Source: CBDCFV01 sp965261795
GTDB taxonomy: Bacteria; Chloroflexota; Dehalococcoidia; Lucifugimonadales; UBA3495
Direction of reading: 5' to 3'
NCBI GenBank assembly: GCA_965261795.1
Contig: OZ253476.1
Span: forward strand, 3,100,001 to 3,164,000
DNA length: 64,000 bases
Shown here: positions 17,388-25,794 of the stretch, one piece after another
How the letters are laid out: each line of letters begins with the position of its first letter
How positions within the stretch are numbered: position 1 is the stretch's first letter
The notes under the pieces: model-generated
What the model was told of the DNA's origin: nothing
The model's input: only the letters and a program-made list of their open reading frames with translations
Database searches by the model: none
Program-made: the position numbers and the translations under genes

Positions 17388-17403
17388 GGAAAGGGATTGA
17401 CCA

Positions 17404-18411
17404 GTGGAACGGCTTGGGATAGTCCTTTACCACGGGATCGACAGCGGCGAGGAACTGCGGCGGTACGGCGAGCTTGCCGAGGGCGGCGGGTTCGAATCGT
17501 TGTGGGTAACCGAGCGGTACTTCCACGAGGAGACATTTTCCCTGCTGGGCTACCTTGCCGCGGCAACCAGGACTATCAAGCTGGGGTTGGGCGTCACCAA
17601 TCCCTACACCCGGAACCCGGCGTTGCTGGCCATGTCCACTGCGACCTTGGACCGGATTTCAGGCGGGCGGTTCTCCTTGGGGTTGGGGCGGAGTGAAAGG
17701 GGCGTCATCCAAGGCAGGATGGGGATGAGCTACGGCGACCCCTTCCAAGTGATGGAGTCGGTGGTGTCTACCCTGCGGCGGTTGATGGCAGGAGAGCCGG
17801 TCACTACTACCGATGGTTTGTCAGCGCTGACCAACGTGCGGCTGGCCATTATGCCGAGCCAGCCGAAGCCGCCGATATACTTGGCGGCCATCGGACCGAA
17901 GGCGCTGCGGCTGGCGGGCGCGATAGCCGACGGAGTGCTGTTGAACGCCTACACACCCGTGGACTACGTGAAATACGCGGCGGAAGAGGTGCGTAAGGCG
18001 GCACGAGAGGCCGGACGCGACCCCGATGCGGTGGACATAGCCTGCATGTTGGTGATGCGGCAGACAGACGAGCCGGAGAGGCTCTGGCCCGACCTGAAAC
18101 GCCGCATCGTGCGGTTGCTGGAGGAACCCCGCGTCGGCGAGATTCTGTTGGAGAAGGGCGGGTTCGACACATCTATCCTTGAGCCGTTGCGGGCATCGGT
18201 GCAGCAGGACAGGGGCGCGAGCGCGGTGGACCTGATCAGCGATGAGATGGTGGACGCGTTCTATCTCGTGGGGTCGGAGGAGTATTGCAAGGAACGGGTT
18301 GCCGCCTACCGCAACGCGGGGGTGGACCTTCCGTTGCTGTTGCCCAGGCTGGAAGACTTCGAGAACATTGCTGGGACTCACGGTAATGGATTCCCGCCTT
18401 CGCGGGAATGA
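17404..18411 (+). CDS. LLM-class (luciferase-like) F420-type oxidoreductase
   Basis: 335 residues from GTG 17404, with AAAGGGAT just upstream. The TIM-barrel pattern of luciferase-like monooxygenases is seen in ELAEGGGFESLWVTERYFHE, AAATRTIKLGLGVTNPYTR and MSTATLDRISGGRFSLGLG, which fit the methylene-tetrahydromethanopterin-reductase-like F420 subgroup rather than FMN luciferases. The last nine codons (NGFPPSRE-stop) come from the palindromic repeat at 18388-18412, so the natural C-terminus has been replaced. Context suggests a redox step in the same catabolic pathway as the GMC and HAD proteins. Confidence 0.85.
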   Translation: MERLGIVLYHGIDSGEELRRYGELAEGGGFESLWVTERYFHEETFSLLGYLAAATRTIKLGLGVTNPYTRNPALLAMSTATLDRISGGRFSLGLGRSERGVIQGRMGMSYGDPFQVMESVVSTLRRLMAGEPVTTTDGLSALTNVRLAIMPSQPKPPIYLAAIGPKALRLAGAIADGVLLNAYTPVDYVKYAAEEVRKAAREAGRDPDAVDIACMLVMRQTDEPERLWPDLKRRIVRLLEEPRVGEILLEKGGFDTSILEPLRASVQQDRGASAVDLISDEMVDAFYLVGSEEYCKERVAAYRNAGVDLPLLLPRLEDFENIAGTHGNGFPPSRE

Positions 18412-18412
18412 C
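18388..18412 (+). repeat. Palindromic GATTCCCGCC..GGGAATGAC repeat forming a gene end
   Basis: TGGATTCCCGCC followed by TTCGCGGGAATGACGG can form a hairpin with arms ATTCCCGC/GCGGGAAT. The LLM gene reads through it and stops at its TGA. It is the same core as in family-A elements but without their terminal repeats. Confidence 0.8.
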
Positions 18413-18560
18413 GGTTTGAGTTCAAGGATGATGGTTTAAAGCATGGATGCCGGTCCTGGGCGGGAATGAGGCCAACCACGGGACAACATCACTACACGCC
18501 ACGGTAGTTTACATAAAGTAACGATCGTTCCAAGCGAATCAACGGAAAGGAGTCGAGACA

Positions 18561-19145
18561 GTGACCACCAGTCCCATTGACCCCAACCGAGTATTACTTA
18601 CTGGAGAGAACCCGTACATCCGGCTCAGTGAGACCGACGACGGGCCGGTCACCACCGACGCCAGCTTCTGGCGCATCCTGTTTTCTCCCGGTGGTCCCGG
18701 CCAAGTGCTGTTCCTGCAAAGCGAGTTGACCGGCAACGAGCCGAGGATTTACACCGACAACATCCAGATGACCCGCTGGCTACAGGGAGAAATACAGGGA
18801 AGGATCAACGCCACCTTCGGGAACCTGGAAATCCCGGCCCGGCAAGCAACCTTTGGTAGTTCAGGCGACTTGCGGTCGTACTGGACCGAGTCGGTGAACG
18901 CCCAAGGCGAGGAGATTGCCTTGACTTGGTACGACCTGGGCGAGCCGTTCCTCAGCCACAGCTTTCCCGGCGGCAACCCGGAACGGCCTCATGGCGTTGC
19001 CACGGTGCTGATACCGGCCAGCGGCGCCCGCCTGACCATCAACGGGAATTTCGCCAAGGGGCGGCCATTCCCCCGTCAACGGGACGCCCGGACGCACAGC
19101 ACGTGCGCGTTGGCGTTCTCCGAGTCGTGGATGCTGCCCTACTAA
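18561..19145 (+). CDS. Conserved-looking protein of unknown function, last gene of the GMC-HAD-LLM run
   Basis: 194 residues from GTG 18561, with AAAGGAG at 18545-18551. It is a soluble, beta-rich sequence with many Asp/Gly turns: LLTGENPYIRLSETDDGPV, SFWRILFSPGGPGQVLF, YDLGEPFLSHSFPGGNPE and a C-terminal CALAFSESWMLPY. No signal peptide, membrane segment or known catalytic motif is visible. A reduced gap and the same direction tie it to the upstream oxidoreductases, suggesting a substrate-binding or enzymatic role there. I do not recognise the family. Confidence 0.6.
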   Translation: MTTSPIDPNRVLLTGENPYIRLSETDDGPVTTDASFWRILFSPGGPGQVLFLQSELTGNEPRIYTDNIQMTRWLQGEIQGRINATFGNLEIPARQATFGSSGDLRSYWTESVNAQGEEIALTWYDLGEPFLSHSFPGGNPERPHGVATVLIPASGARLTINGNFAKGRPFPRQRDARTHSTCALAFSESWMLPY

Positions 19146-19287
19146 GAAACTGTCTTAGAACCGACCGACTCTGCTGGCAGCCCCTCGCCGCTGACTGAAG
19201 CCTATGGATTCCCGCCTGCGCGGGAACGACGGATATGGATTTGGAATGCCGGGTCTGGTACTGCCAGGAGTTTGAGACAATTGCTAA
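19143..19287. mobile_element. Miniature inverted-repeat element, family A, copy 3 (diverged)
   Basis: The left end TAAGAAACTGTCTTAGAAC overlaps the stop of the preceding gene and the right end AGTTTGAGACAATTGCTAAAG is its diverged partner. The interior carries CTGACTGAAGCCTATGGATT and then CCCGCCTGCGCGGGAACGACGG. It follows the 18561 gene and faces the end of the acyl-CoA dehydrogenase gene, where its hairpin could end transcripts from both sides. Confidence 0.65.
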
Positions 19288-19304
19288 AGTGAATCGGTCC
19301 GTTT

Positions 19305-20525
19305 CTAAGCTGGATCAGTTAAGCCCAGCGCGGTTTCCCAAGCCTGCTGGGTGGCGACATCCTGGGTCCAGGGACGCATGACTGCCGAGGCGCGGGCGTC
19401 GCGGTAGTAACGCTCCAGCGGGAACCGCTTGAGCATGGCCCTGCCTCCGCAAATGCGAAGGGCCTCGCTGGTCAAGTGCACCACGCCGCGCTGCACCTGC
19501 ACATGGGCGGCACGGGCACGTTGGACGACTTCAACCGGCGGGTCCAACCGCTCCTCGGAAATGGCCCGGTAGAACAGGGCCCGGGTGGCTTCCAGGGTGA
19601 AGAGCATGTCGGCCAGCGCATGACCGATGGCCGGCCCTATTTCTTTCGCGGCGGACACTCCCTCGGCCTTGCCGGTCAGGTAGTCCACGGCGTAGTCGTA
19701 GGCGGCCTGCATCAGCCCGAGGAAGGTAGCCGAGAACCCGAGGAAGTGGTGGGGGCGCCGCTGGTAGAGTTGACCGAAAGCGCCGGGAGGCAGGATTTCA
19801 GCGTCGTCGGGCACCCAGACGTTGTTCAAGACCATGTCCCGGCTCACCGTCGAGCGCATCCCAACAGGGTCCCATTCACCGGCAAACTCCACGCCCGGCG
19901 CATCCTTGGGGACGGACAGGTAAAGGGTGCGGGACTCCCAAGAACCCTCGGCGGTCAGCAAGGCAGGCGTAGCGTAGTAGTCGGCGGCGCCCGATGATGA
20001 AACGAAGAACTTGCGTCCGTTGATGAGGTAGCCTCCGTCAACCCGTTCGGCCCGGGTGCCGAATCGGCGTCCTCCGACGCCCAACTCGTCGGCGCTGCCC
20101 GACTCCACCGGCTCACTGTGGGGTTGAGCGTAGAAGACGCCCTTCTCGACGACTTCCCGGTAGCGGCGCTCGCTCAACTCCCGGTGCCTTTCCAGGACCT
20201 GCGGCGGCAGGTCAAGCCCTTCTACCGAAACTTCCATCATCAGCATGACCAGGACGTGCATGTTGAAGGTCAACGACGTTGAAGCATTCCCTTGAGCCAA
20301 CTGCTCCGATACCAAGCAGTAGGTCTCGAAGTCCGCTCCCAAGCCGCCGTATTTCTCCGGGATGCAGAGGGCCAGTATGCCGGACTCCCTCAGGTCGACA
20401 TAATCTTCAAAAGGGAAGGCTGCGTCGCGGTCATAACCTGCCGCTCTCGGCGCGAACCGTTCCACCGCCAGCTTGTACGCTTTGTCCGCCAATTCCTGCT
20501 GGCGGGGGCTGGGACTCGTTTGCAT
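19305..20525 (-). CDS. Acyl-CoA dehydrogenase-family flavoprotein
   Basis: 406 residues from an ATG at 20525. All three domains are present: the N-terminal helical domain (FPFEDYVDLRESGILALCIP, EKYGGLGADFETYCLVSEQL), a middle beta domain (FFVSSSGAADYYATPAL, WDPVGMRSTVSRDMVLNNVW) and a C-terminal helical domain ending EALRICGGRAMLKRFPLERY and YRDARASAVM. The family oxidises acyl-CoA at the alpha-beta bond, or acts as a flavin monooxygenase (DszC/SfnB subgroup). I cannot place the catalytic Glu securely, so the latter is possible. It converges on the oxidoreductase operon. Confidence 0.85.
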   Translation of the reverse strand: MQTSPSPRQQELADKAYKLAVERFAPRAAGYDRDAAFPFEDYVDLRESGILALCIPEKYGGLGADFETYCLVSEQLAQGNASTSLTFNMHVLVMLMMEVSVEGLDLPPQVLERHRELSERRYREVVEKGVFYAQPHSEPVESGSADELGVGGRRFGTRAERVDGGYLINGRKFFVSSSGAADYYATPALLTAEGSWESRTLYLSVPKDAPGVEFAGEWDPVGMRSTVSRDMVLNNVWVPDDAEILPPGAFGQLYQRRPHHFLGFSATFLGLMQAAYDYAVDYLTGKAEGVSAAKEIGPAIGHALADMLFTLEATRALFYRAISEERLDPPVEVVQRARAAHVQVQRGVVHLTSEALRICGGRAMLKRFPLERYYRDARASAVMRPWTQDVATQQAWETALGLTDPA

Positions 20526-20603
20526 AGCATTCTCTATAAGCCGGCCGGGGGCATGGCCGTCCGCCCAATACCGCAGGGTATTGGGCGGACCGTTCTACTG
20601 GTC

Positions 20604-22049
20604 TCAGGGGCTGGGCGGCTTCTCGTCCACGTCCTTACTGGGCGGGCCATCCGAAGCGCCTTGCGCTCCTGATGGAGTCGGAGTCGGGGTTGGCGAAATC
20701 TCAGTGTCATCAGCGCCGGACGCGCCGCCGCTGTAGACTGACTCCACTGACCACGCCGTGTAGGTGCTGTACCCACTCCCGCAACGGCTTCTTCCACGAT
20801 ACGCATAAGAGTAGTTTGCGTCAATTCCCAAGTGCCACAGGGACGTGCCGGACGCGGGCTCGTCGATGTCCCTTTCAAAGACCCATGCGCCCGCCACGTA
20901 CTTGAGAATGTTGACCTGGCGCCCGGTGGCGGTCAGACCGCCGGAGGGGTTGGTCCAAGTGACCCGGGCGCTGCTCCCGCTGGTGCGGCTGGTGGCGAAA
21001 CTCGTGGGCGGCTCGCACACGTTGGACACCACCGGCCTCCGGACGCTTATGGAGTAGCTCCTGACGAAACTGTTGTCAACGTCGCGCCTTATCTCCACCG
21101 TTGCGAAACCGGCCTGGCAGCCGGCGATGTAGACGGTGTCCCCATCGCTTGCTGTGACGGAGCTATTGCCGGACGTGCTGCACAGGTTTCCCGCACTGGC
21201 GTTGGTGGTGACCTTTGCGCGGGACGTGCTGGAGGAACCTATCGCCACCCGCACGTCGCCCCCGGACGAGATTGTGAACGTGTGCCAACTGCCGTCGTTC
21301 AAGAAGTCCGTCGCGGTCGGGCTTGGGGAGATGCTGGCATCCCATGTCGGGTTCGTGACAGGGGCCCGCACGGTGACGTCATAAGTTCGGATGAGGCTAT
21401 TGTCAGACAGTCGCCGTATCTCCACGACTCCCGCGCCCGCCAAGCAACCCGCCAAGTACAGGGTGCCGTTACCCGAGAAATCATAATCGTCGATCGCTTC
21501 GGGCGGGCAATGGTTACCGGCGCGGGCGTTCTTGGTTATCTCAACGCGAGGGGTGCCCGTGGGGTTGGCGATCACCTTGACCGGCAGGTTGGTGGACAGG
21601 TCAAAGGCCGTCCAGATTCCGTCGCTATTGAAAGTGACCGTGCCGGGGTCGGGGGTAAGTGACACGGACGGCAGACCGCCGGTGGTGGTGCCGCAATGGG
21701 ACGACTGCCCCGACACGCCTCCGCCTTGCCCTGACGCACCGTCCCGGCTTCCTGTGGGGGGACAGACCTCGTGGATGGTGAGCGTGTAGGGATTGATCCG
21801 GTTGGGATAGTAGGTGGTCGCCTCTACCGTGTAGAAGCCTGGCGCAAGGTCGGTCTCTATGTGGGCGTTTCGCGTGCCTCCCCAGTCGTCGTTATGGGCC
21901 AGATTTGCGTCGCCGCCCGCGTAGGGACTGTTCAACAGAAACCGATATGAGTCCGTGACGGATTTGAGGTCGATCTTCACCCGGGCGGACTGGGCGATGT
22001 GGAACGTGAAGTAATCGGAATAAGTATCGTCGAGTCTCGTTGAAACCAC
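20604..22049 (-). CDS. Extracellular-type beta-repeat protein, 5'-truncated
   Basis: 481 residues are counted from a GTG at 22049, but the frame stays open into the mobile element at 22080 and no ribosome site or signal peptide is present, so the front of the gene has been lost. The start (STRLDDTYSDYFTFHIAQSA, ending GFYTVEATTYYP) is a PPC-like (bacterial pre-peptidase) domain. Two similar domains of about 95 residues follow (DAS-type beta domains with paired Cys, GGLPSVSLTPDPGTV... and NPTWDASISPSPTATDFLND), then a fibronectin III-like domain and a low-complexity Pro/Thr/Ser tail. It probably derives from a secreted or surface protein and is likely non-functional now. Confidence 0.6.
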   Translation of the reverse strand: MVSTRLDDTYSDYFTFHIAQSARVKIDLKSVTDSYRFLLNSPYAGGDANLAHNDDWGGTRNAHIETDLAPGFYTVEATTYYPNRINPYTLTIHEVCPPTGSRDGASGQGGGVSGQSSHCGTTTGGLPSVSLTPDPGTVTFNSDGIWTAFDLSTNLPVKVIANPTGTPRVEITKNARAGNHCPPEAIDDYDFSGNGTLYLAGCLAGAGVVEIRRLSDNSLIRTYDVTVRAPVTNPTWDASISPSPTATDFLNDGSWHTFTISSGGDVRVAIGSSSTSRAKVTTNASAGNLCSTSGNSSVTASDGDTVYIAGCQAGFATVEIRRDVDNSFVRSYSISVRRPVVSNVCEPPTSFATSRTSGSSARVTWTNPSGGLTATGRQVNILKYVAGAWVFERDIDEPASGTSLWHLGIDANYSYAYRGRSRCGSGYSTYTAWSVESVYSGGASGADDTEISPTPTPTPSGAQGASDGPPSKDVDEKPPSP

Positions 22050-22079
22050 TGTCCCAACTGTAATTGGCCCCGGCTTGGT

Positions 22080-22534
22080 GCTGACAAGGGTATGTAAAAT
22101 TGAGATTATAGCTACGAACCGGCCCCACCGCCCCTGGATTCCGGCCTACGCCGGAATGACGGAATGGGTCCGCCTGGATTCCGGCCTACGCCGGAATGAC
22201 GGAATGGGTCCGCCTGGATTCCGGCCTACGCCGGAATGACGGAATGGGTCCGCCTGGATTCCGGCCTACGCCGGAATGACGGAATGGGTCCGCCTGGATT
22301 CCGGCCTACGCCGGAATGACGGAATGGGTCCGCCTGGATTCCGGCCTACGCCGGAATGACGGAATGGGCCCGCCTGGATTCCGGCCTACGCCGGAATGAC
22401 GGAATGGGCCCGATACGGAATGGGCCCGATAGTGAGCATTTGGGAGCGGTTTTGTATTTGAGCAAGCCTACCCTACTATGCGGTCTGACGTTCAACTGCG
22501 TAAAGTCCCAAATGAAATACATACCCTTGTCAGC
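22080..22534. mobile_element. Miniature inverted-repeat element, family B, copy 1 (455 bp)
   Basis: Perfect 17-bp terminal inverted repeats GCTGACAAGGGTATGTA (22080-22096) and TACATACCCTTGTCAGC (22518-22534). The left interior AAATTGAGATTATAGCTACG and the right interior (CGATAGTGAGCATTTGGGAG ... GCGTAAAGTCCCAAATGAAA) recur in inverted orientation in copy 2 at 56570-56768. No gene is inside. No direct repeat flanks this copy. The genes on both sides lack their 5' ends, which points to a deletion associated with the element. Confidence 0.88.
22141..22420 (+). repeat. 40-bp tandem repeat array with palindromic core, seven units
   Basis: Units start at 22141, 22181, 22221, 22261, 22301, 22341 and 22381. 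Each has CCGGCCTACGCCGGAATGAC preceded by CTGGATT, a hairpin with arms ATTCCGGC/GCCGGAAT. The last two units carry GGGCCC instead of GGGTCC. Copy 2 of the element has a single unit, so amplification happened in this copy. Confidence 0.95.
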
Positions 22535-22535
22535 G

Positions 22536-23070
22536 CGCACCCGGGGACAAGGAACACCGGCGGGACACGGATATAGCCGCCGGATCTCTTAGTCCGCAGA
22601 AGCTGTACGGCACTCCGGTCGGCCTGATGTTCTTCGAGGGCGCGCCAAGGCTCAGGAAAGCGGGCGTTATGATCCCAGGACTGCAGGACGGCTGCCCTGA
22701 ACGGCTGGTGGTAGAAGCGTACCCAGGGGTTGCGGTGCGTAACCTTGCAGGGAGAAAACTCAGTTACAAGACCGATAGCAAAGGAAAGCAGACAGAAGCT
22801 CGCAAACTCATCCTGAAGAATCACTTAAAGGCTCGCAACCTTATCCTGAAGAAACTGGTGGATGGCACGGCTGAAAAAGTATACGGCATCCAGGTTCAGG
22901 ACCTATCTGACCCTCACTTCGCCAAAGACCCCACAGGCGACCGGCTTGACGCTCTCTTGTGCAGCGTCCAGGCTGCGTGGGCTTGGCGAAGCGGTGCGCC
23001 CAACTTCGGATTGCCCAAACCCATCTGCCCAACTGAAGGATGGATTGCCGATCCGATGCCGCCCCAATAA
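22536..23070 (+). pseudogene. DUF429-like protein, N-terminal half missing
   Basis: The frame is open from the edge of the mobile element. The recognisable part reads LSPQKLYGTPVGLMFFEGAP, RLVVEAYPGVAVRNLAGRKL, then DPTGDRLDALLCSVQAAWAW and a C-terminal GWIADPM. This pattern (EAYPG, and D..DALLCA..A) fits the C-terminal half of DUF429 proteins, an RNase H-like fold of roughly 250 residues. The N-terminal half, with the first acidic motif, is absent. An internal ATG at 22627 exists without a good ribosome site. Confidence 0.6.
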
Positions 23071-23137
23071 AACAAATTCCTGCTGACGCGGAGCTATTAG
23101 TCCTACATGTTTGTACTGATAGCACAGTAAGGGAGGG

Positions 23138-23770
23138 TTAAGGCGAGGGAGGTCTGGCTCTCTTGGAGGAAAACACGTCCTGGCCTCCTTCAGGTACGAG
23201 CACAACGGAGGCGGCTTCAACGAGGCCTTCGTCTGAGCGGGGGCCCATGACCCGGACTTGGGCTTGGGGCTGCAAGTCCTCGGTTGATGCTTTCACCAGC
23301 CGGTACACGCGAGTGTCCGGCCCGACTGAGACCTTTGCCGTTCCTTGGGGTGTTTCTATGGTCAATTGTGTACCTTCGACGCTTTGGATAGCGCCAAACA
23401 CGCCAGGTGCGCCGGGCCTTCTGGCGCCCGCTCCTTGCCGCTCACCCCGTTGCAAGGCCGCGCCGTCATTCTGCCCGTCCCGTTGTTCCCCCGTTTGCGG
23501 CAGGCCGGCGGGACCGTTCGATGAACCTTGCCCAGCCGTCCGGCCTGCACCTTCCGGCCCGGCTCCGGCTGCGCGTTGGTCCTGACCTTGGCGGTTGAAT
23601 TGACGCCCCGGCTGCGCTCCCTCCCCCGGCTGAAACTGCCCGAATGCCTGCGGTTGGGCGGTGTCGCCGCCTTGCGACTTGCCCAATGCGACTCCGCCGG
23701 CGAAAGCCGCTCCAAGTGCGACTCCCAGGACCAACGCCGCCACAAGCAACCCCATAAAAGCCTTGGTCAT
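23138..23770 (-). CDS. Exported DUF5666-like protein with a Gln/Gly/Pro-rich linker
   Basis: 210 residues from ATG 23770 (MTKAFMGLLVAALVLGVALG). The N-terminal hydrophobic helix looks like a signal anchor. Residues about 35-125 are low-complexity (Q, G, R, P, A). The folded part, GVFGAIQSVEGTQLTIETPQ followed by KVSVGPDTRVYRL...VRVMG, has the beta pattern of DUF5666, an OB-like domain of unknown role common in envelope proteins. It is the last gene of the export operon, 30 bases after the permease gene, so it may be an accessory envelope factor. Confidence 0.65.
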   Translation of the reverse strand: MTKAFMGLLVAALVLGVALGAAFAGGVALGKSQGGDTAQPQAFGQFQPGEGAQPGRQFNRQGQDQRAAGAGPEGAGRTAGQGSSNGPAGLPQTGEQRDGQNDGAALQRGERQGAGARRPGAPGVFGAIQSVEGTQLTIETPQGTAKVSVGPDTRVYRLVKASTEDLQPQAQVRVMGPRSDEGLVEAASVVLVPEGGQDVFSSKRARPPSP

Positions 23771-23799
23771 ATTAAATTCCTCGCCCCTTTGAACTCCGA

Positions 23800-25044
23800 T
23801 TATTCAGACCGTAGCGCCTCTATCGGGTGCAACCGGGCCGCCCTCATCGCTGGGTATATGCCAAAGAAGAGGCCGATCCCAGCCGACACCAGCATGGCCA
23901 TTAACGCGGTCTCGGTGCTGAATGAAGTTTGCGTAGGCTGTCCCAGCAGGCTGCGCCCATTCAACAACCAAGAGAGCAGCAGCCCAAGCAATACCCCCGT
24001 GGCGCCTCCGCCCAAGCTTAACAGGGTAGCCTCGGAAATGAATTGAAGCATGATGTCCCGATACCTGGCCCCCATAGCCTTGCGTATGCCGATCTCCCGC
24101 GTCCGCTCGGTGACGGACACCAGCATAATGTTCATTATCCCGATTCCGCCCACCAGCAGAGATATGCTCGCGATGGCCGCGAGAAAGACGACAAAGGTGC
24201 CGGTGGTCTCTTCCAGCGCCTCGATGGTTTCCTGCTGGCTGGTAATGAAAAAGTCGTCATCGCCGGTTATCCTGTGCCGCAGGCGCAATACCATGGCCAC
24301 TTCCTGAATCGCCGGGTCCATGTCCTCCACGTCCCGCACCTGAACGTTGATGGTCTGGACGCTGAGCCCTCCTTGGGCGGTGCGTTGGGACGCCAACCGG
24401 TGGTAAGCCGTGGTGATAGGCACCAGCACTTGATCATCCAGAGAGAACCAACCACTGCCGCCCTTACTCTCCAACACGCCAATTACGTCGAACTGTCTTC
24501 CGTTTATCCGGACGTGCTGCCCCACGGGGTCTCGAAGTCCGAAGAGCGTTTCGGCCACCTCGGAACCCAGCACCGCCACTTGGGACCCGTTCCTGACATG
24601 ACCGCCGGAAATGAAATTGCCGGATGACAGCTCGAAGTTGCGAACGGTGAAGTATTCCGGGGTAACGCCGTAGATGCGGGTGGAAGTGTTGGAACGTCCG
24701 GCAACCACTTGGCCGGTTGTGCTCAATTCAGGGGCGACCGCACTCACCGACGGAGCAAACAGCGGGTCGGTCAGGGCGGCGGCGTCTTCCATGGTCAGGG
24801 TGGCGGCGCTTCCCTGGCCTCCGGATACTCCTCTTTGGCTTATCTCCCCAGGCCGCACGAACAAGAGATTGGTCCCCAGTGACTCAATCCGCTGCGTAAT
24901 GGTCGCCTGCACTCCTCTGCCGATAGCCATCAGGGTTATGACGGCGGCGATACCGATGACGACTCCCAGCAGCGTCAACCCGGCACGAAGCTTATGAGTG
25001 GCTAAGGACGACACCGCCGTGAGCAGGACCGTTGAGGGGTTCAT
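23800..25044 (-). CDS. MacB-type ABC transporter permease (FtsX-like)
   Basis: 414 residues from ATG 25044. The N-terminal helix contains LATHKLRAGLTLLGVVIGIA and is followed by the long periplasmic MacB-PCD domain (ATITQRIESLGTNLLFVRPG, RNFELSSGNFISGGHVRNGS). Three C-terminal membrane helices carry SISLLVGGIGIMNIMLVSVT and TREIGIRKAMGARYRDI, the FtsX signature. In the family, it transmits ATPase motion to expel substrates through an adaptor and, in Gram-negatives, an outer-membrane channel. The start overlaps the end of the ATPase gene by four bases. Confidence 0.9.
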   Translation of the reverse strand: MNPSTVLLTAVSSLATHKLRAGLTLLGVVIGIAAVITLMAIGRGVQATITQRIESLGTNLLFVRPGEISQRGVSGGQGSAATLTMEDAAALTDPLFAPSVSAVAPELSTTGQVVAGRSNTSTRIYGVTPEYFTVRNFELSSGNFISGGHVRNGSQVAVLGSEVAETLFGLRDPVGQHVRINGRQFDVIGVLESKGGSGWFSLDDQVLVPITTAYHRLASQRTAQGGLSVQTINVQVRDVEDMDPAIQEVAMVLRLRHRITGDDDFFITSQQETIEALEETTGTFVVFLAAIASISLLVGGIGIMNIMLVSVTERTREIGIRKAMGARYRDIMLQFISEATLLSLGGGATGVLLGLLLSWLLNGRSLLGQPTQTSFSTETALMAMLVSAGIGLFFGIYPAMRAARLHPIEALRSE

Positions 25045-25769
25045 GGGCGTCCCGCCCGAGAGTCCAAGCTCAACCCTTGCCGGGACTCGCCCGCTCGTTC
25101 GTCGCTGACGACAATGCCGTCCCTAGTGGAAATCACCCTCCGGGTGGCAGCGGCGATGTCCGGCTCGTGGGTCACCACCACAACAGTCAGCCCCTCTTCC
25201 CGGTTCAACCTCTGCAAGAGGGAAATAATTTCTTCGCTGGACCGGGTGTCGAGATTACCGGTCGGCTCATCGGCCAGCAACAGGGAGGGATTCTTGACCA
25301 ATGCACGGGCGATGCCGACCCGCTGCTGCTGGCCCCCGGAAAGCTCTGGAGGGCGGTGATTGGTCCTGTCGCCCAAACCTACTCTCGACAAAGCTTCCTC
25401 GGCTCGGCGCCTCCGGTCGCGGCCATTGCCGTAAAGCAACGGCAATTCCACGTTGGCTCTAGCCGTCAGCCGGGGAAGCAGGTTGTAGGTCTGAAAGATA
25501 AACCCAATCTTCTCGTTTCGAATGCCGGCCAGCCTGCTGTCTCCCAAGCTTCCCACGTCCTCGCCTTCCAGCACGTATGACCCGGAAGTGGGCACGTCCA
25601 AGCAGCCGATGATGTTCATCAAGGTGGACTTGCCCGACCCTGAGGGACCGATTATCGCGGCTATCTCACCCTTTTGGATGGACAGGGACACCCCGCGCAG
25701 CGCCGGCACTTCGACGCTGCCCATGCGATATATCTTGGTGACGTCGCGTAACTCGATCATGTCAACCAT
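25041..25769 (-). CDS. ABC transporter ATPase, MacB/LolD type
   Basis: 242 residues from ATG 25769 (MVDMIELRDVTKIYRMGSVE). The frame extends to 25835 inside the adaptor gene, but the alignment to the family starts here. Walker A is GPSGSGKST, the Q loop FIFQTYNLLPRLTA, the signature LSGGQQQRVGIARAL, Walker B LLLADEPTGNLD and the switch VVVTHEPDIA. All catalytic positions are intact. It works with the permease at 23800-25044 and the adaptor at 25795-28611. Confidence 0.93.
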   Translation of the reverse strand: MVDMIELRDVTKIYRMGSVEVPALRGVSLSIQKGEIAAIIGPSGSGKSTLMNIIGCLDVPTSGSYVLEGEDVGSLGDSRLAGIRNEKIGFIFQTYNLLPRLTARANVELPLLYGNGRDRRRRAEEALSRVGLGDRTNHRPPELSGGQQQRVGIARALVKNPSLLLADEPTGNLDTRSSEEIISLLQRLNREEGLTVVVVTHEPDIAAATRRVISTRDGIVVSDERAGESRQGLSLDSRAGRP

Positions 25770-25794
25770 AGCAGACAATCGCCCCCTGACAGCC

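Noticed and set aside
20832..21662. 276-residue plus-strand frame opposite the surface-protein gene
   Set aside because: Composition rich in Gly/Val/Asp/Arg, no motif; antisense shadow.
22141..22420. Possible CRISPR array at the 40-bp repeats
   Set aside because: The whole 40-bp period is repeated, so no variable spacers exist. It lies inside an element with terminal inverted repeats.
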